Source of the DNA: Ziziphus jujuba
Taxonomy: Eukaryota; Streptophyta; Magnoliopsida; Rosales; Rhamnaceae
Length of the DNA: 64,000 bases
Direction of reading: 5' to 3'
Assembly (NCBI RefSeq): GCF_031755915.1
Contig: NC_083379.1
Location: forward strand, 15,051,501-15,115,500
This document shows positions 48,017-60,799 of this stretch, piece by piece. The notes under the pieces were generated by a model, which saw only the letters and a list, made by a program, of their open reading frames with translations, searched no databases and was not told the origin of the DNA. A program made the position numbers and the translations under genes. The stretch's first letter is position 1, and every line of letters starts with the position of its first letter.

Positions 48017-51000
48017 CAGCAAAAAAAAAAAAATGTATATATATATATATAAAAATATAATTTAGCAATATATATATACATATAAAAGAAAACTAATCTC
48101 ATGAAAACTATTCACATCTTATTTTAGAAGATATTGATTTGATTTAGACAAATAACAACCTTTAACATTTATTATGTTATATTATTTTATATTTTCTAAT
48201 ATAAATTGAAAAATATTGGCAAGATATCCATTTATATATTATTATTATTATTATTATTATTAGTTACATTATGCTACTTTTTGTTACTTTTCTATTATGG
48301 TAGCTTAATACATTGTTGGATCCATTTTTTAATAACTTAACTGATTTTGAAATAAATAATAATTTAGCGTATGATATCAAAGTCTAATTATCGGTTGAAA
48401 ATTGAAGGTCATGGTAATTAGTACTATTGATGCTTCTAATGTAATAGACATCTAAAACATAGAGCTCTTTGGAAGTTAAGCTTGAAGATGAGTTAATATA
48501 TGACTTATTCTCGATTTAAGGTAATGCAAATGGTATTGAGTATAAGGTTGATGGCATATACAATATTACAAGAGAACATATGAATAAATGCATCAAATAA
48601 TTCCATCTTTCTTTAAATTTTCTACACGGCAAAGCGTGACTGTTAGCCAAATCAGCAGATATATAGACAACGACTATTGATCACATTCCTCATCCAAAAT
48701 TAAAAATTAAAAGATTAAAAACTATTGATCATATCAAAATATTTGTTTAAAATATTCCCAATGATCTTTGAAAAGGAATGTAGGCAAGGATGAGATCATA
48801 ATACTCTTCCCAAAAAAATAAAAAGAAAATTAAAAAAAAAAAAAAAAGGATGAGATCATAATAAATTTACTTCATCCACAAGTACACAAACGGATTTTTT
48901 GTTTTTTGTTTTTAAATTACATATATTTATGTATTAACTAGCCAATCTAAAAGCTTCCATATTACATCGATATCACAAAGTTTGATGAAGAGATGAGATC
49001 ATTTGCCAAATGCATCCTTAAAATATATTTTGAGTGGTTCCAACATCTCAAGAAACACTAGGAGGTGAATAGTGTACTAATTATAATCCCCTTTCTGAAA
49101 CTTGAAACTCAATTCGTATTAATGGTAATGAAATAGAATTTTTTAGTTGGTATTGAATAAGTAAATTAGCAAGGTGGGATCGATCTAGATTATAGATCTA
49201 GTTTTAGCCAATTTCAGGGATTAATTATATAAGACTAATAAAAAAAACTGCTTTATATACACAGAGTGGAAAAGAAATCAAGAGTGACCAGCAAAATGAT
49301 CTAGAATGAAGTATTTGCATGTGTATTAGGTCGATGGTAACACGATGGTAAAAGAACGAAGTTTACTATTTGTCACATTGATAATGAGCATTAATGGGAT
49401 TTATTATTAAGGTGACAAATACTAATTAGACTTTTTAGTAAATAAAATATTGCATTTTAATACCTAACACTTCTGCAGTTGAGTAACAAATATTAATTCC
49501 CTACTTTAACTGATTATGCTAAAAAGCTTAATATGGAAAATTAAATCCATTTGAATAACCAATTATATTGTTATATGTTTTTGGTTAAAAAAAAAAAATT
49601 ATATTGCTATATATCATATAGATTCCACATTGTGACAAAATAATATTTTCCTAAACGGATTTGCAAGGAAATGTATCATTTTTAGAACCAATATAGTAGG
49701 GGCGATCCTTTTCTAAAAGAACAAATATACACACAAATTTAAGGGACAGACAAGACAGTTAAATAGGCCCATGTAAGTAAATTTGGTTATCTGAGAGCCA
49801 CAATCAAAATCCTATGCTGTTAGGCAATATGGGCCTGATTAACAAATCGGGCTAAGGACTGGAGTCAAGGCCTAGGGGTGGGCCCAACTGTTTTCTCATC
49901 ATTTTAGAAAGTCACAAAGAATGGACTTGCTAGCAGGTTTAACAGATAGATATCAATCAACTTTTTGTTTTGGGCTTGTTGATGGCTCCAAAAGTCTTTT
50001 GAGAAATAACGCAAAACATTTCGTTTAGGTTGCTTATTAAGTACTTACAGGTTTGGTTGAGTACAACCATTAAGAATACATTTTTTAAAATCAAAATTCA
50101 AATCTTGATCTCAAAAATAAATAAATAAATAAAAAAGACTCGTTTATAAAGAATGGATGTTAGGGAATCTTGATATAGTTTTGTAGTTGTTTAGACCATT
50201 GGATTGTTTTTTACCATAAAAAGAAATGTATTATTATACTAGAAAAATTTTGAAGAATATACCACAAAGAATCAATGGACATTATGTTTGTGCAGAGTAA
50301 AGAAAATATGGTGTGATATGAAATTTGTGATTCAATTATAGATCAATATAATATTAAGCTGTCGCTAAAACAAACTGAAGACAGAATTATTGATGAATTC
50401 TATGTTTGGTTATTAAAGCCATATCTTTTCAACAATATTTATTTTTGCATCAATAAAATTTGGTATTAAAACTAGAACAATTTCCTATGAGTTACAAATT
50501 ATATAGACCAAAAAAAAAAAAAAAAATACACACACACACACACACATACATAGAGTTAGAAGGGATTGCATTTGCAAGTCATGGTCTCATTTTAGTTGGT
50601 TGCAATCAAGGTACTCTTAGAGAGAAGATTGATTGACTATGGCTCTATATTGCATATTTGATGATGGTAAAGGAGGAAAAAAAAAATATATATATATATA
50701 TATATACATATATATTGAGCGTTTCATGATGAAAAGAAGTCTTAATTGTTAAATAGCCCTACAATGATTGGTTAATTTTCTATTATAAGTTGAACTACCA
50801 CCACTTCAATTAATTTTAAGCAATTAAATAGCCCAAAATTAATTTTATATAGTGCTATTAATTAGTTAATGAATTAATTATAACTTGCATTCGAAGCTAA
50901 GCAAAAAAATATCAAAGATTACAATGCGGTGAATGGAATGTGGATATGTAATGTGAAAAAATATTCTTCATTTCTTAACATTTTCTGTTAATCATTCCCT

Positions 51001-52380
51001 TTCTTCGATAAGGATTAGTACATCTATTAATTTTATGTTCAAGTGATGGGATTTTTTATGTTGTGATAGTGTATTTCTGCCCTAAGAAATTCAATTCCTC
51101 TCAATATTTAAATAGAAATTATTCAATACACCTTGTGTATCAAGGCAGAATTTGATTTGGTATACACATGCCCAATCAAATAATGTCTAGTGTACTAATA
51201 AATAAGACCACAAATTTTCTTTCTTTCCATTTAATTTCTATTTAAGATCTAAATCAACTTGGAAATTATAGTACATCGACCCTAACAATACTTATTATTA
51301 ATTATCAACAAAGCATATGATATAATTAAGTATTTGCTTGACACATGAGCATAATGAGGACACAAATCTTTAACCAAATCTTCAAAAGTCTAATGAATGC
51401 ATCAACATGAAACCCAGTAAGCTTGATCCCATTACAAAGCTAGAATACTCCCCAAAAGTTCCGCAGCTAACTTTCATAGAAACCCTTTTCATAAAATATA
51501 ACTTAGAGAAAAGCTAATCTTTTGCTAAGAATATTAAAGAAAGTTGCTAATCGCAAATAGGATTATTCTAATGAAAGAATGCTTAGCTCTAATGATACAT
51601 GTCTACTCTCTTTTTTTTATCAATGTTTTCACATCAATCATGTATGTCTCCTTTCCTTTATGTCAATGTTGGCCCAAGTGCTTGCCTAGTTATAATGCCT
51701 CTCTACCCCTTTTTTTAGCCTGTTGTGGTTAGAGGTATATATATTAACATGGTGGCCCTAGACAGCTCGAGCAAATTATAAATCCTATCTAAAAGTCTTT
51801 TTTTTATTATCTTAGTTTTTTCCATGCTTAGGCTGAATTTATGGTTTTAATTTAAAGGTACAAAAGGGAAAGGCCCTATTCCTTCTCTTTATGAATTTTT
51901 TTCCCCATCATCCTATATGCTTCTTTAGTGGTTAGCATGTGTTCTCTCTCATTGGATCTTTATGGAGGTCTCCAATCAAAATCTAATTTTCTATTGAAAA
52001 CTTGAAAATATTAATATCAAGTAGACCCTATTGTTGGGCTAACTCCGACTTATAATATATCTAAAACACCCTTTCCAACGGTGATATCTTCCCTGTCCAA
52101 ATTATTTGTTAAAAAAAATAAATAAATAAATTTGGGTATGCATGGAGAAGGAAAACCAAATGTGAGCGTGTGTGTACTCTCCCTTTTTAAGGGTCCAGAT
52201 TCCATTTGCACGAATGATGATGTACTTGATGGAGCTTTTTCAGATGGACAGAATTCAATCCAACGGTTGAGATTTAGGGGATACTCATTTTCCCTCTTCC
52301 AAAATAACTTGATGTTGATGATCTAAGCATGCATAAAGAGGTCCATATAAAGCTAATTTTTTAAATTTTGGGGCATGGCC
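47312..52380. other. AT-rich intergenic DNA
   Basis: No gene is supported. (AT)n runs occur near 47985-48014, 48036-48050 and 50690-50706; (TTA)n near 48238-48261; (AC)n near 50528-50546. The open frames at 47651-48068 and 51544-51732 are repeat-driven or featureless. Confidence 0.6.
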
Positions 52381-52382
52381 CA

Positions 52383-52390
52383 TATAAATA
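52383..52390 (+). promoter_or_regulatory. Candidate TATA box of the FORKED-like gene
   Basis: TATAAATA lies 177 bp upstream of the start codon at 52560, which would give a leader of about 145 nt. It is the only good TATA match in the proximal upstream region. Confidence 0.4.
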
Positions 52391-52559
52391 TGCTTGGAAG
52401 TGTTTTGTGATTTTGCTGCATGTCTATAAGTATACATTGCATGCTTCTAAGAGTTACACATATTTGACACTGACTTAGCTCGCTAACTTAGCCATTCTGA
52501 ATTTGTCCATTGATAATAGTCCTTGAGTTTTAGCTCTCTATATCTTGCTGTGTAGTTGC

Positions 52560-54926
52560 ATGGATTCGAGTTTCAATCCAACCGCCCCATCGGAGGCACA
52601 TCCTGAAACAATGGATTTTCTTTCTCGTGCTTGGTGTAACTTTGCAGTGCAAGCTCTTCAACCAGAGCTTCAAGACCAATCAATGGTCGTACTTGATAAT
52701 CAGCTTAACAATTTCGAGAGCAACACCAAGATTGCTACCACTCCTTACTTGGTAAGAGCCGAATCAAATGCTAACGTATATGTACTTTATTCTTTGTATA
52801 TCTTTTATGATTTTATTAGAAAGCAAAGAGAGTTGATATGATTTTGCGTAACTTGATTTCAGAAGTTGGATAAGAGCGTAAAGGTGGAAGATCCAGATGT
52901 TAAGCTACCACAATGGAAATCCAATGATGTCAAGGTAAAAATTTGCAGAGAAAAAACCAATAGCCAATTTGATGTTCTTCCATATTTCTTACCTTAACTA
53001 TTTATCTTTCCTTTTAACCATATATAGTCATGGATATGGATGCAACAAGCCATGCACCCCGAGTTGAATTACAGCGGCTATTTCCGGAAGAAATGGGTAT
53101 GTAGTTTCCAAAATAAATTATATCTTCCTGGTTTAAAATGTACATGTAACATGCTCTTGCTATATGTTATCTATCACTCTGTGAATTCATTAATTACACT
53201 TTCCAAGACAATTACTTATATTTACCTTTTTAACTTCAATACTATATATTATATTAGAAAACTTGCTCAAATTTGTACTGCTTTTCATGTAGATGTCATG
53301 GAAGCTCGTGCCGTTTAAGAGCATATCGATCAGAAAGTGGCTGAAAGAGATAAAGCAGCGGCGAAAAGAGGGAGATAGGTTGCAAAGAGCTGAAGTTCAC
53401 GCAGCAATCTCAGTGGCAGGTGTTGCAGCAGCACTGGCAGCCATTGCAGTTGACAATGCAAAGAAAGAGGAGTCAAGCACTGCCAAGGGTGCTGCAGTGG
53501 CTTCAGCAGCTGCTCTGGTTGCAGCCCAGTGTGCAAAGGTTGCTGAAGCAATGGGGGCTAAAAGGGAGCAGCTCAGCACCGTGATGGGTTCGGCCATGAG
53601 TGGCACAACTGCTAGCGATGTCCTAACTCTCACAGCTGCAGCCAAAACATGTAAAACATATTTACCCTTTTTCTCTGTAACTGGCTATATATATAATCCA
53701 TGTTTTCTTCTAGTCTGTTTATATAGAACTTTGCTACTATTCAATCCCAACTGTGAAAATCACGATGAGCTGGATAGTTTTTATGCATGTCATTTGACAC
53801 ATATCGTGTCCCCATATGCAAGGATGTGACCGTCAAAGTTGACAGCTTAGGATGGGAACAGCTTTTCTGGTAGTGGGATAGGCCAAAATTGTAACTTCAA
53901 GCATCATATAGGCTAGAATTTTCTCGCAAATCCTGTGCATTAGCTGGAGTAAATGTATATAATCATAAGCTAAAAAGGAATATCATGGTTGCAGCATTGA
54001 AAGGAGCAGCAACACTGAAAGCAAGAACAGGAGGCAAGAATAGATTAAAGGGGATTGCACCAGTGCTGCCCATTGAAGACAGTAGCTATGAGATGGACTT
54101 GGACTTGGAGAAGTATAGATCAACACTTGCCAAAGGTGCTGAGCTTGGCATTGAAACACCAGATGGTAAGCAGAAAATGCTGACATATTATATATACATA
54201 TGCACATGTACGGTTAATTTTTTATCAGGTCGAAGGATACCACATACTTTCAAAAGATTGGACTGCTAGTGTGTGTGTGCGTGTGTGCGCGCGCGCGCGC
54301 GCACGTATCTTTTTCTATAGCTTTTTCTATTCTTTATAATTTACATAAATTGAAATGTACTACAGGGGACTACCTGGTGAGATCGGTGTCAATAGTCCTT
54401 AGCAGTGAAGCCAAGGTCTGATTTATATACTCTAATCCTTTCAATTCACACTTATTTTGTCATCAGCTATCAAAATGCTTTGGTGAGTTTAGTAATAACC
54501 CTAGCTGACCTTTCTAATTCTTATCTCAACTTTACAGCCACTTCTTCAGATAAGGAAGCTCAATCTGTTGAAAACCAAGAAAGAAAGTACGTCATTTTCT
54601 ATTTGGCTAATCAGGATAGACTATTTGTCAAATGAGTGTTTGTCGGGAAGGAAAATAATTAAGGATTAAAAAGCTAATATATATTTGGTATTTGGGTATT
54701 AGGTGTGATATTGGAGCTGCATGCAGAGCTGTACAAGGATTCAGAAGGTGATGAGGAGGACAGTGAAACATGTTATATGATAGTGTTAACGACAAGTAGA
54801 GGGATATTCAAGCTAGACATGGGTGATGATTATCAGCGTTACAAAGCATGGGCTACAACTATTAATCACTTGCTTATGCTCTCTTCTTCTATTACTAAAT
54901 ATCAACTCCACTTTTGTAAAAACTGA
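52560..54926 (+). CDS. FORKED/VAN3-binding-like protein (DUF828 plus PH domain)
   Basis: Eight exons: 52560-52751, 52863-52934, 53028-53096, 53293-53650, 53995-54165, 54366-54415, 54538-54586, 54703-54926. All introns are GT-AG, phases close, total 1185 nt, 394 residues. The DUF828 region starts at residue 20 (FLSRAWCNFAVQAL), passes WIWMQQAMHPELNYSGYFRK (exon 3), KSISIRKWLKEIKQRRKE, and an Ala-rich helical tract (HAAISVAGVAAALAAIAVDN). The C-terminal part (about residues 300-390: DYLVRSVSIVL, CYMIVLTTSRGIFKLDMGDD, YKAWATTINHLL) is the plant PH-like domain. Family members act with the ARF-GAP VAN3/SCARFACE at the trans-Golgi network in vesicle traffic that positions PIN1 and closes leaf veins. 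At 394 residues it is somewhat shorter than FORKED1 and its closest paralogues, with a short N-terminus. Confidence 0.9.
54269..54308 (+). repeat. 40-bp alternating purine-pyrimidine tract (GT/GC)n
   Basis: A GTGTGTGC...GCGCGCGCAC run with uninterrupted purine-pyrimidine alternation, inside intron 5 (54166-54365). Such tracts have Z-DNA-forming potential. It is also one of the few CpG-dense spots in the window. Confidence 0.9.
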
Positions 54927-56134
54927 TTTGAATTTTTATTTTTTTTTCACTTTTTACTTTTTCATGTTTTGTACAATTTTTTTTTTTTTCCTTCCATATT
55001 TTACTTTGTTGTGTAATATAATTATTTAATGACAATTCATGCTTATCACATAATGAAATATTTCTGTGCACGCCCACATTGATACATACTTGAATATAGC
55101 ATAAAAAGCATGAAAAACAAGTTCTATTTTTCAGCAAAATCAAGAGCCCTTCATGAATAAGACTACCTAAAGATTTCACCTCTTTTAGATCCAGCACTAA
55201 TCATTCTCCTTTCCAACAATCCACCAAACCTGATATAAGAGTCATATAAAATAAAAAGGTATAAAACAACTTTCACTTTAGCTAAACATATAGAGCCCCA
55301 GTAACTAAACCGCTTAGTTAACAATCCTAGCTTTTTGGTTTGGCATGGGTTCTAAAGTGCTTTTTTAGCTTTTCAGGCTCAAAAGTAGCTTTCAACAGTG
55401 CTTGGATATTTTTCTAAAAGTCTTAGACAACTTAAAACCAAAGCTAGTGAAACGAACTTCTCAAGAAACCTATTTCAAAAAGCAGAAAGTAAATTAGAAG
55501 CAGTCTATTACAGGTCTTTTCATCATCGAGTACTCACTGTTAAACAAGATTCTTAGCAAGATCTTTCCAGAACACTGCAATTCAAGATACAAGTGGGTTC
55601 AGTATAGTCATTTATAGAGCATTTCTGCTGCAGAAAGAGTGCATATAAAGCTTATATATACTCTTCATGTATGTATACGACAAGAGAGGTCACTGTTTAG
55701 GCGTTGTTATCCACAAACTTATAGTTTATTGTGCCCATGATACTAATAACAAAAGAACCAGACCGCCCAAGCAGAAGAGCAGACATTACCAAATAAAAAT
55801 AAGGGGTGAGTTTTCATGCATTGACATTAATAGCCAAGCTCACAAGTTTACACACATTATAATCAAAGGAAAATTAATACTACCAATAAAATAAAATAAA
55901 ATAAAATAATCATCTCAGAATCATTTAGTGCAATTACTATAGGCCTCAAAAAATGTTCCTCTTATGTGTTATATAGCAAGGTATAAAATTTGTTGATATC
56001 TCAAAATAACTTATCGCATAAAAAACCAAAATTTTAATTTTTGAACAAAAAATGAATACATATTCATAAAGTAAAAAGAAAACTCAAAAGTACAAAGGTT
56101 ACAATTACAAAAACCCAGCTGTATCAGAAGATGA
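54927..56134. other. Convergent intergenic region
   Basis: Lies between the 3' ends of the FORKED-like gene (+) and the PIG-B gene (-), so it should hold both 3' UTRs and polyadenylation sites. AATAAA-like signals are common and not diagnostic. A tandem of AAAAT units at about 55887-55908. No further gene is supported. Confidence 0.6.
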
Positions 56135-59100
56135 TCACTGGCTTGTCGAAGCGTATACGACAACTGATGCTTGAAGACCGTGGTCCACCTTAAAGTGAGC
56201 ATGGAAAAATCTTTTGACCTGTCATATAAACTCAGATAAATAAATAAAATTGGCTCCACTAAAAAGCAACGTGCATAGATATTTTACAGAAGAACATTGA
56301 AAGCTTTTTAATAAAGCACATATTAGCATGTACCTCTCTAAAAGAATGTGATATTAAAAAATCCCTTAACAGTTTCTCTTCAGACTCGAATAATACAATA
56401 TGACTAGGTAAAGACCAGGTCTTTGCATATTCAGATACAAATCCAACAGGGTCCATCATGAAACGATCCGACTCATCTGGGATTCCTTTATCCTCGCTGT
56501 CAACAAAATGCAGAACCAAAATAAGTATTTACAACAAATTGCATGTAGCAGATAAAAATTAAGTCCATCCAAATAGCCATATTTCAAACCATGGCGTGCA
56601 GTCTAGAAAATGCATCGGGATGTTACGGTGGAGAGTGGAATAGTAAGGTGTTGCATGGCAAGGCATTAAGAAAATGATACTTCTCACTTTCCCATTGAGC
56701 ACTTCTTTGGATAGATGGTTCATTACGTCCTCAGTTCCTCTCTGTCAAGCATGCTCATAATTATCAACTGAAAAACAAACAGATGGGGGAAAAGGAAGTC
56801 TTATAATAACAGTGCTTTTTTTTTTTCTTTTTTTTTTTCCCCCGGGGGGGGGGGGGGGGGGGTTGGGAACAAATTAATTTGATTAATTACTTGACTGTAC
56901 ACGCACATAAATCAGAAATAAATTAAAGAAAAATAATAGAAAACTAAATCCTATCTCCTGGAAAATGAGAAGCAAACAGCACTCTAGTGCATAATACCAT
57001 TAAGTTGGCATCTTAAATGAATCAAAAGTTAGTTGGACTTAATATATAGAAAGAGCAAAACGATGTACCTGATGAACCAAACTCATATACATAGCCATTG
57101 GGATATTGGTAGCTAGCAAGAAAAGTAAAGCCAATTGCATTTTTGGCGGGCACTTCTTATGGATGTTTGAAGACCCTTTCATTCTACCATTTGGAGAATA
57201 AGACATGCTCATTGTAGCTAATGAATATCCAGAGAACATCAAAGTTATTGGAAGCACAGGAAGAACAAACCTGCAACGCAAAGTCAAATTAGAGGTCTGT
57301 ATATTATTAAGTAAAACCAAAGGTCAAAGAAACACTTTAATTACTTTAAATATATAAAAGAAAAAAATATCAGGTACCTAAATTCTTTGTGACCCAGTAC
57401 ACTGTAAAGTCCTAAAACCCATGCAATAAGACCCGAAATCTTCCATTGTCTGGACTGCATGATGCCAGCTATGGAAAATGGCAAGAAAGTGAGAAGCATG
57501 ACTGGAAATGCCTGAGTGAAGTACCAGTGCCACTTGTGAGTTCCATAATAATCTCCACCAGAGGAAAGAAAATTGAACTTCAGAAAATTAAGAGGTACTA
57601 AGATCCACGATCCGTACATCAAACGATCCAAAATACAAGTAAGCCCAAGCACCAGGACCCTGTCACAAAAAGCCAATAAGTAAATGGAATACTCCATAAA
57701 GACAAAAATAGACATTGAGATTTTCAAGTCAGATTGTAGGCTTCTAAATTTAAATATCCTGTAATAACTGAGACAAAAATTTTCAGTGACTTCAAAAATA
57801 ATTTATTAGAGCCTGTAGCGTTTTCATGAAGTGGTTTTCCCTGTATTCTCAATGTAGATCAAGTAGGTTTAGCCCAAAAAGTTTGCTTCCTGATGAGTAC
57901 TTAATTTTGCATCCATTAATTACTGTTAGCAGTTAACACACATACAACATATTCACAAATTGCAATATCATTGTGAAGATGATGCATTTACCATGCTCTC
58001 TATTGAATATAATTTACTGGAAGAATTATAAGTCACATTATCTCTGAAACAAGATAAAAATATGTGCAATGAGATAGTGATTCCAACATATTTTGTATTG
58101 TTAAAAAATTCTTCAATGCTTGATCATGCGAATCTGAAAGTAGTCAAAAGAACTAGCATCCTAAAGGCCAATGCAATTGACAACTAATAGTTGGAGGCTT
58201 GGTACAATGTAACCACTATCACACATATAGAAAGTATACTTTACCATCCCACCTTATATTGGCTTCAAATTGTACTGTACATAACAGTTTCATCAATTGT
58301 AGCAATAGTTGATATATATATATATATATTACTTAGGGAGGAGAATTGCATCATTTTCATACCACACACCATTAACTCAATTAGTATCACCTTACCTTTC
58401 AGCACTAACAAGCTAGAAAACAAAGTACCTTTTCATTTGCATCAATTTATTTCCAAACAATAAATTACCCCTTCACCACAATTAACTTAATTTGTTAGTA
58501 ATTCTGTATGCTGGGGCAAAACCATTCAAAAGTTATATGTTAGGCCATGTTAACCAAAGATACCACTATGCTAGGCCATTTTCTATTCTAATCACAAAGA
58601 AATAAAAGACATCCATTATAAGAAGTAAACAAAGGGATTCCCTAGAAGCATGTACGAATAGGAGAATTTTTTTATAATTTCAAGCATTTGATACAATAAG
58701 TGAAAGTAAATATATCCTAGGAAGATGGATCAATACTAACCCGATAGGGGCAACCTCAAGAAAAACGAATCTTAGTCTATCACGCGCCTCAAAGAGCTCA
58801 ACAAAGCCAACGTAAAGCCATACTATGGCACTTGTTGGTCGAATAGCACAAGCAAATGCTGCTATAGTCACACCCAACCTCCTTGACAAGAAGCGAGGTT
58901 TGCCAGAAGCTGGTCTCATGCAGGGCCAGTAGTAAAGGCTCACAAGGGTAAGAACAGTCTCCAAAGTATTTGAAAATGTACGAGTGAAACAGAAAAACAT
59001 GAACCAATTTGTCAACTGAGAAAAGAGCTGTAAAGCAGTTAAGTACTCTTCTCTACAAAAATGTCATGTAGTCCACAATAACAATATTCAGTAAGAGTAA

Positions 59101-59642
59101 CTTAACACAAGAATACCATTTGAACATGTATTTGGACTAAGTTACAATTTTTTAAAGTTGTAGAGAACACCTCATGCAGAAGGATACAGACCATTTCGCA
59201 ACATAATTGTCAAAAAGGAGATCAGATAGTTTGTACAAATACAAGTCGCCAACTGCAGAAAATATGGACTGCAACAGCCGTGGGGCCTTTATCTACAATA
59301 CCAGAGATGGAGGAAATAATTTTACTTAAAAATATGAGAAATCAGCAATAGATCCTAAAATAACATAAACATGCTTAATCACACTTTTTTTTTTTCTTTT
59401 TTTTTTCTAGATTTACCAGATAACAATTCATTAAAGGTCATTACGAATATTAGAACCAACAAAAAAAAAACCAAGATCATTCTTTCTGCCTATTAATAAT
59501 TATAATTGAAGGAAAATTTTCTAGAACGATAAATTATTTTCTAAAAATTTACATTTATATAATCTATCAACTTACTGAATGAACAACTTTTCAATGAAGT
59601 AGGTTTTATGCCATCAATCTAATCAAAATTTAGCATATATAT

Positions 59643-59677
<35 letters not shown>

Positions 59678-60799
59678 TATATTATTTATGCGAACAATAG
59701 AACCAAACTCGGTGAGAATTTCAAATGTAACAAATACAGCACAGTTAATTTTAAATAATAATAGTAATAATTTGGGCCAATATGATAACTCCTTAGTTGC
59801 TTTGAATGGATGGTTTCCAAATGCTATATATATATATATATATAACGATATAAATAACTACAGTGCAACAGCATTGATCATGGCGTAACATGATATGCAA
59901 ATAGTCAGTAATTGTAGGTAAAATACATAACAAGAAACCCAAAGCTTAACCTAAACAAGAATTTATATTTTCGTTTTGTCCCAAAAATTAAAAAAAAATA
60001 AAAATAAAAATTGAACGTTGTTAAATGACATTTATGATAGCCATTTGTAGTGGCAAAAATATAAAAATAAAATAAAAACACTTATCAAAATGAGTCTCAT
60101 TTAACAAACACTTTGAAATGGTTGTGTAATTTTATTTTTTATTAAGCTTGTAGCCACATTTCCCCCCCCCCCCCCCCCCCCCCCCTTTTTTACTATTATT
60201 TTTTTTTTATCAGTTTAGCCTATACTATTCTTTGGGGCTAAAGCTAAAAACTTTCAACAAAAACACTTAAAAACAGAAAATCAAAAATGTAAAAACATTA
60301 TCAAACCAGCACTAGCAAAACTATATGAGAGAAATAGCAATTACCATGAACCATGGTGTATCAAGACCAAGCAAAGCTAGAACTTTGTAAAGCAAAGCAA
60401 AGAGCAATGGATGCAAGTAGCTCCGAATCCCTTTTTTCCATTCCCAAGTCAAATGACCATACCTAATAAACCAAAAAACCACAACAACAATAACATTCAA
60501 AACAACAAATAATACAATTTTTAAAAAAAAAAAAAAAAAAAAAAGTAAAACGAAGATAGTGAAATTAGAAAGTACCCAAAAACGATGCGGTGAGCGACTT
60601 CGAGGGCTTGCCAGTGCTCGTCTGGGTTGAAATAGGTCTGCACCACCAGAGCATTTGCGATTCGGAACGCCAAACAGAGTACGAAGATGGCTCTTGGTGA
60701 CACTTGCGGATCGGAATTAGGAGCCCTGTCGGGTCGGTTTGAGCTCAATGATGATGATGATGATGGTGGAGAAACCTCGGCTCTGTGTCTCTGCCTCAT
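56135..60799 (-). CDS. PIGB: GPI mannosyltransferase 3 (PIG-B/GPI10 homologue)
   Basis: Nine exons on the minus strand, 5' to 3': 60799-60576, 60462-60345, 59292-59188, 59027-58741, 57659-57378, 57270-57069, 56741-56590, 56496-56334, 56218-56135. All junctions are GT-AG, phases close, 1617 nt, 538 residues, about the family's usual size. It adds the third mannose to the GPI anchor precursor in the ER membrane. Family marks (GT22/ALG9-like): [14 protein letters not shown] at residues 57-70 with the lumenal Asp-Glu pair; YGTHKWHWY at 284-292; the HKEFR motif at 335-339; and many hydrophobic segments between. The N-terminus is cytosolic, Ser-rich (residues 10-20). The tail ends [20 protein letters not shown]. 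The start at 60799 is the first Met before the first membrane segment. Introns carry long poly-G and poly-C tracts. Confidence 0.94.
56844..56862 (+). repeat. Poly-G tract in PIG-B intron 6
   Basis: Nineteen G preceded by five C and a long T-rich run. On the transcribed (minus-strand) RNA this is poly-C. Length may be unreliable. Confidence 0.85.
59643..59672 (+). repeat. (AC)n microsatellite in PIG-B intron 2
   Basis: About 14 CA units inside intron 2 (59293-60344), flanked by TATATATG on both sides. Confidence 0.9.
60162..60185 (-). repeat. Poly-C tract in PIG-B intron 2 (poly-G in the pre-mRNA)
   Basis: Twenty-four C on the plus strand, so the pre-mRNA carries 24 G, which could fold into a G-quadruplex or cause sequencing slippage. 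It lies 160 bp upstream of the donor end of exon 2 in genomic terms, inside the intron. Confidence 0.85.

Noticed and set aside
52132..52326. 64-codon frame upstream of the FORKED-like gene
   Set aside because: No family features; it lies where the promoter is expected and is not connected by a plausible junction to exon 1.
53330..53645. Two minus-strand frames in exon 4 of the FORKED-like gene
   Set aside because: Shadows of the Ala-rich sense frame.
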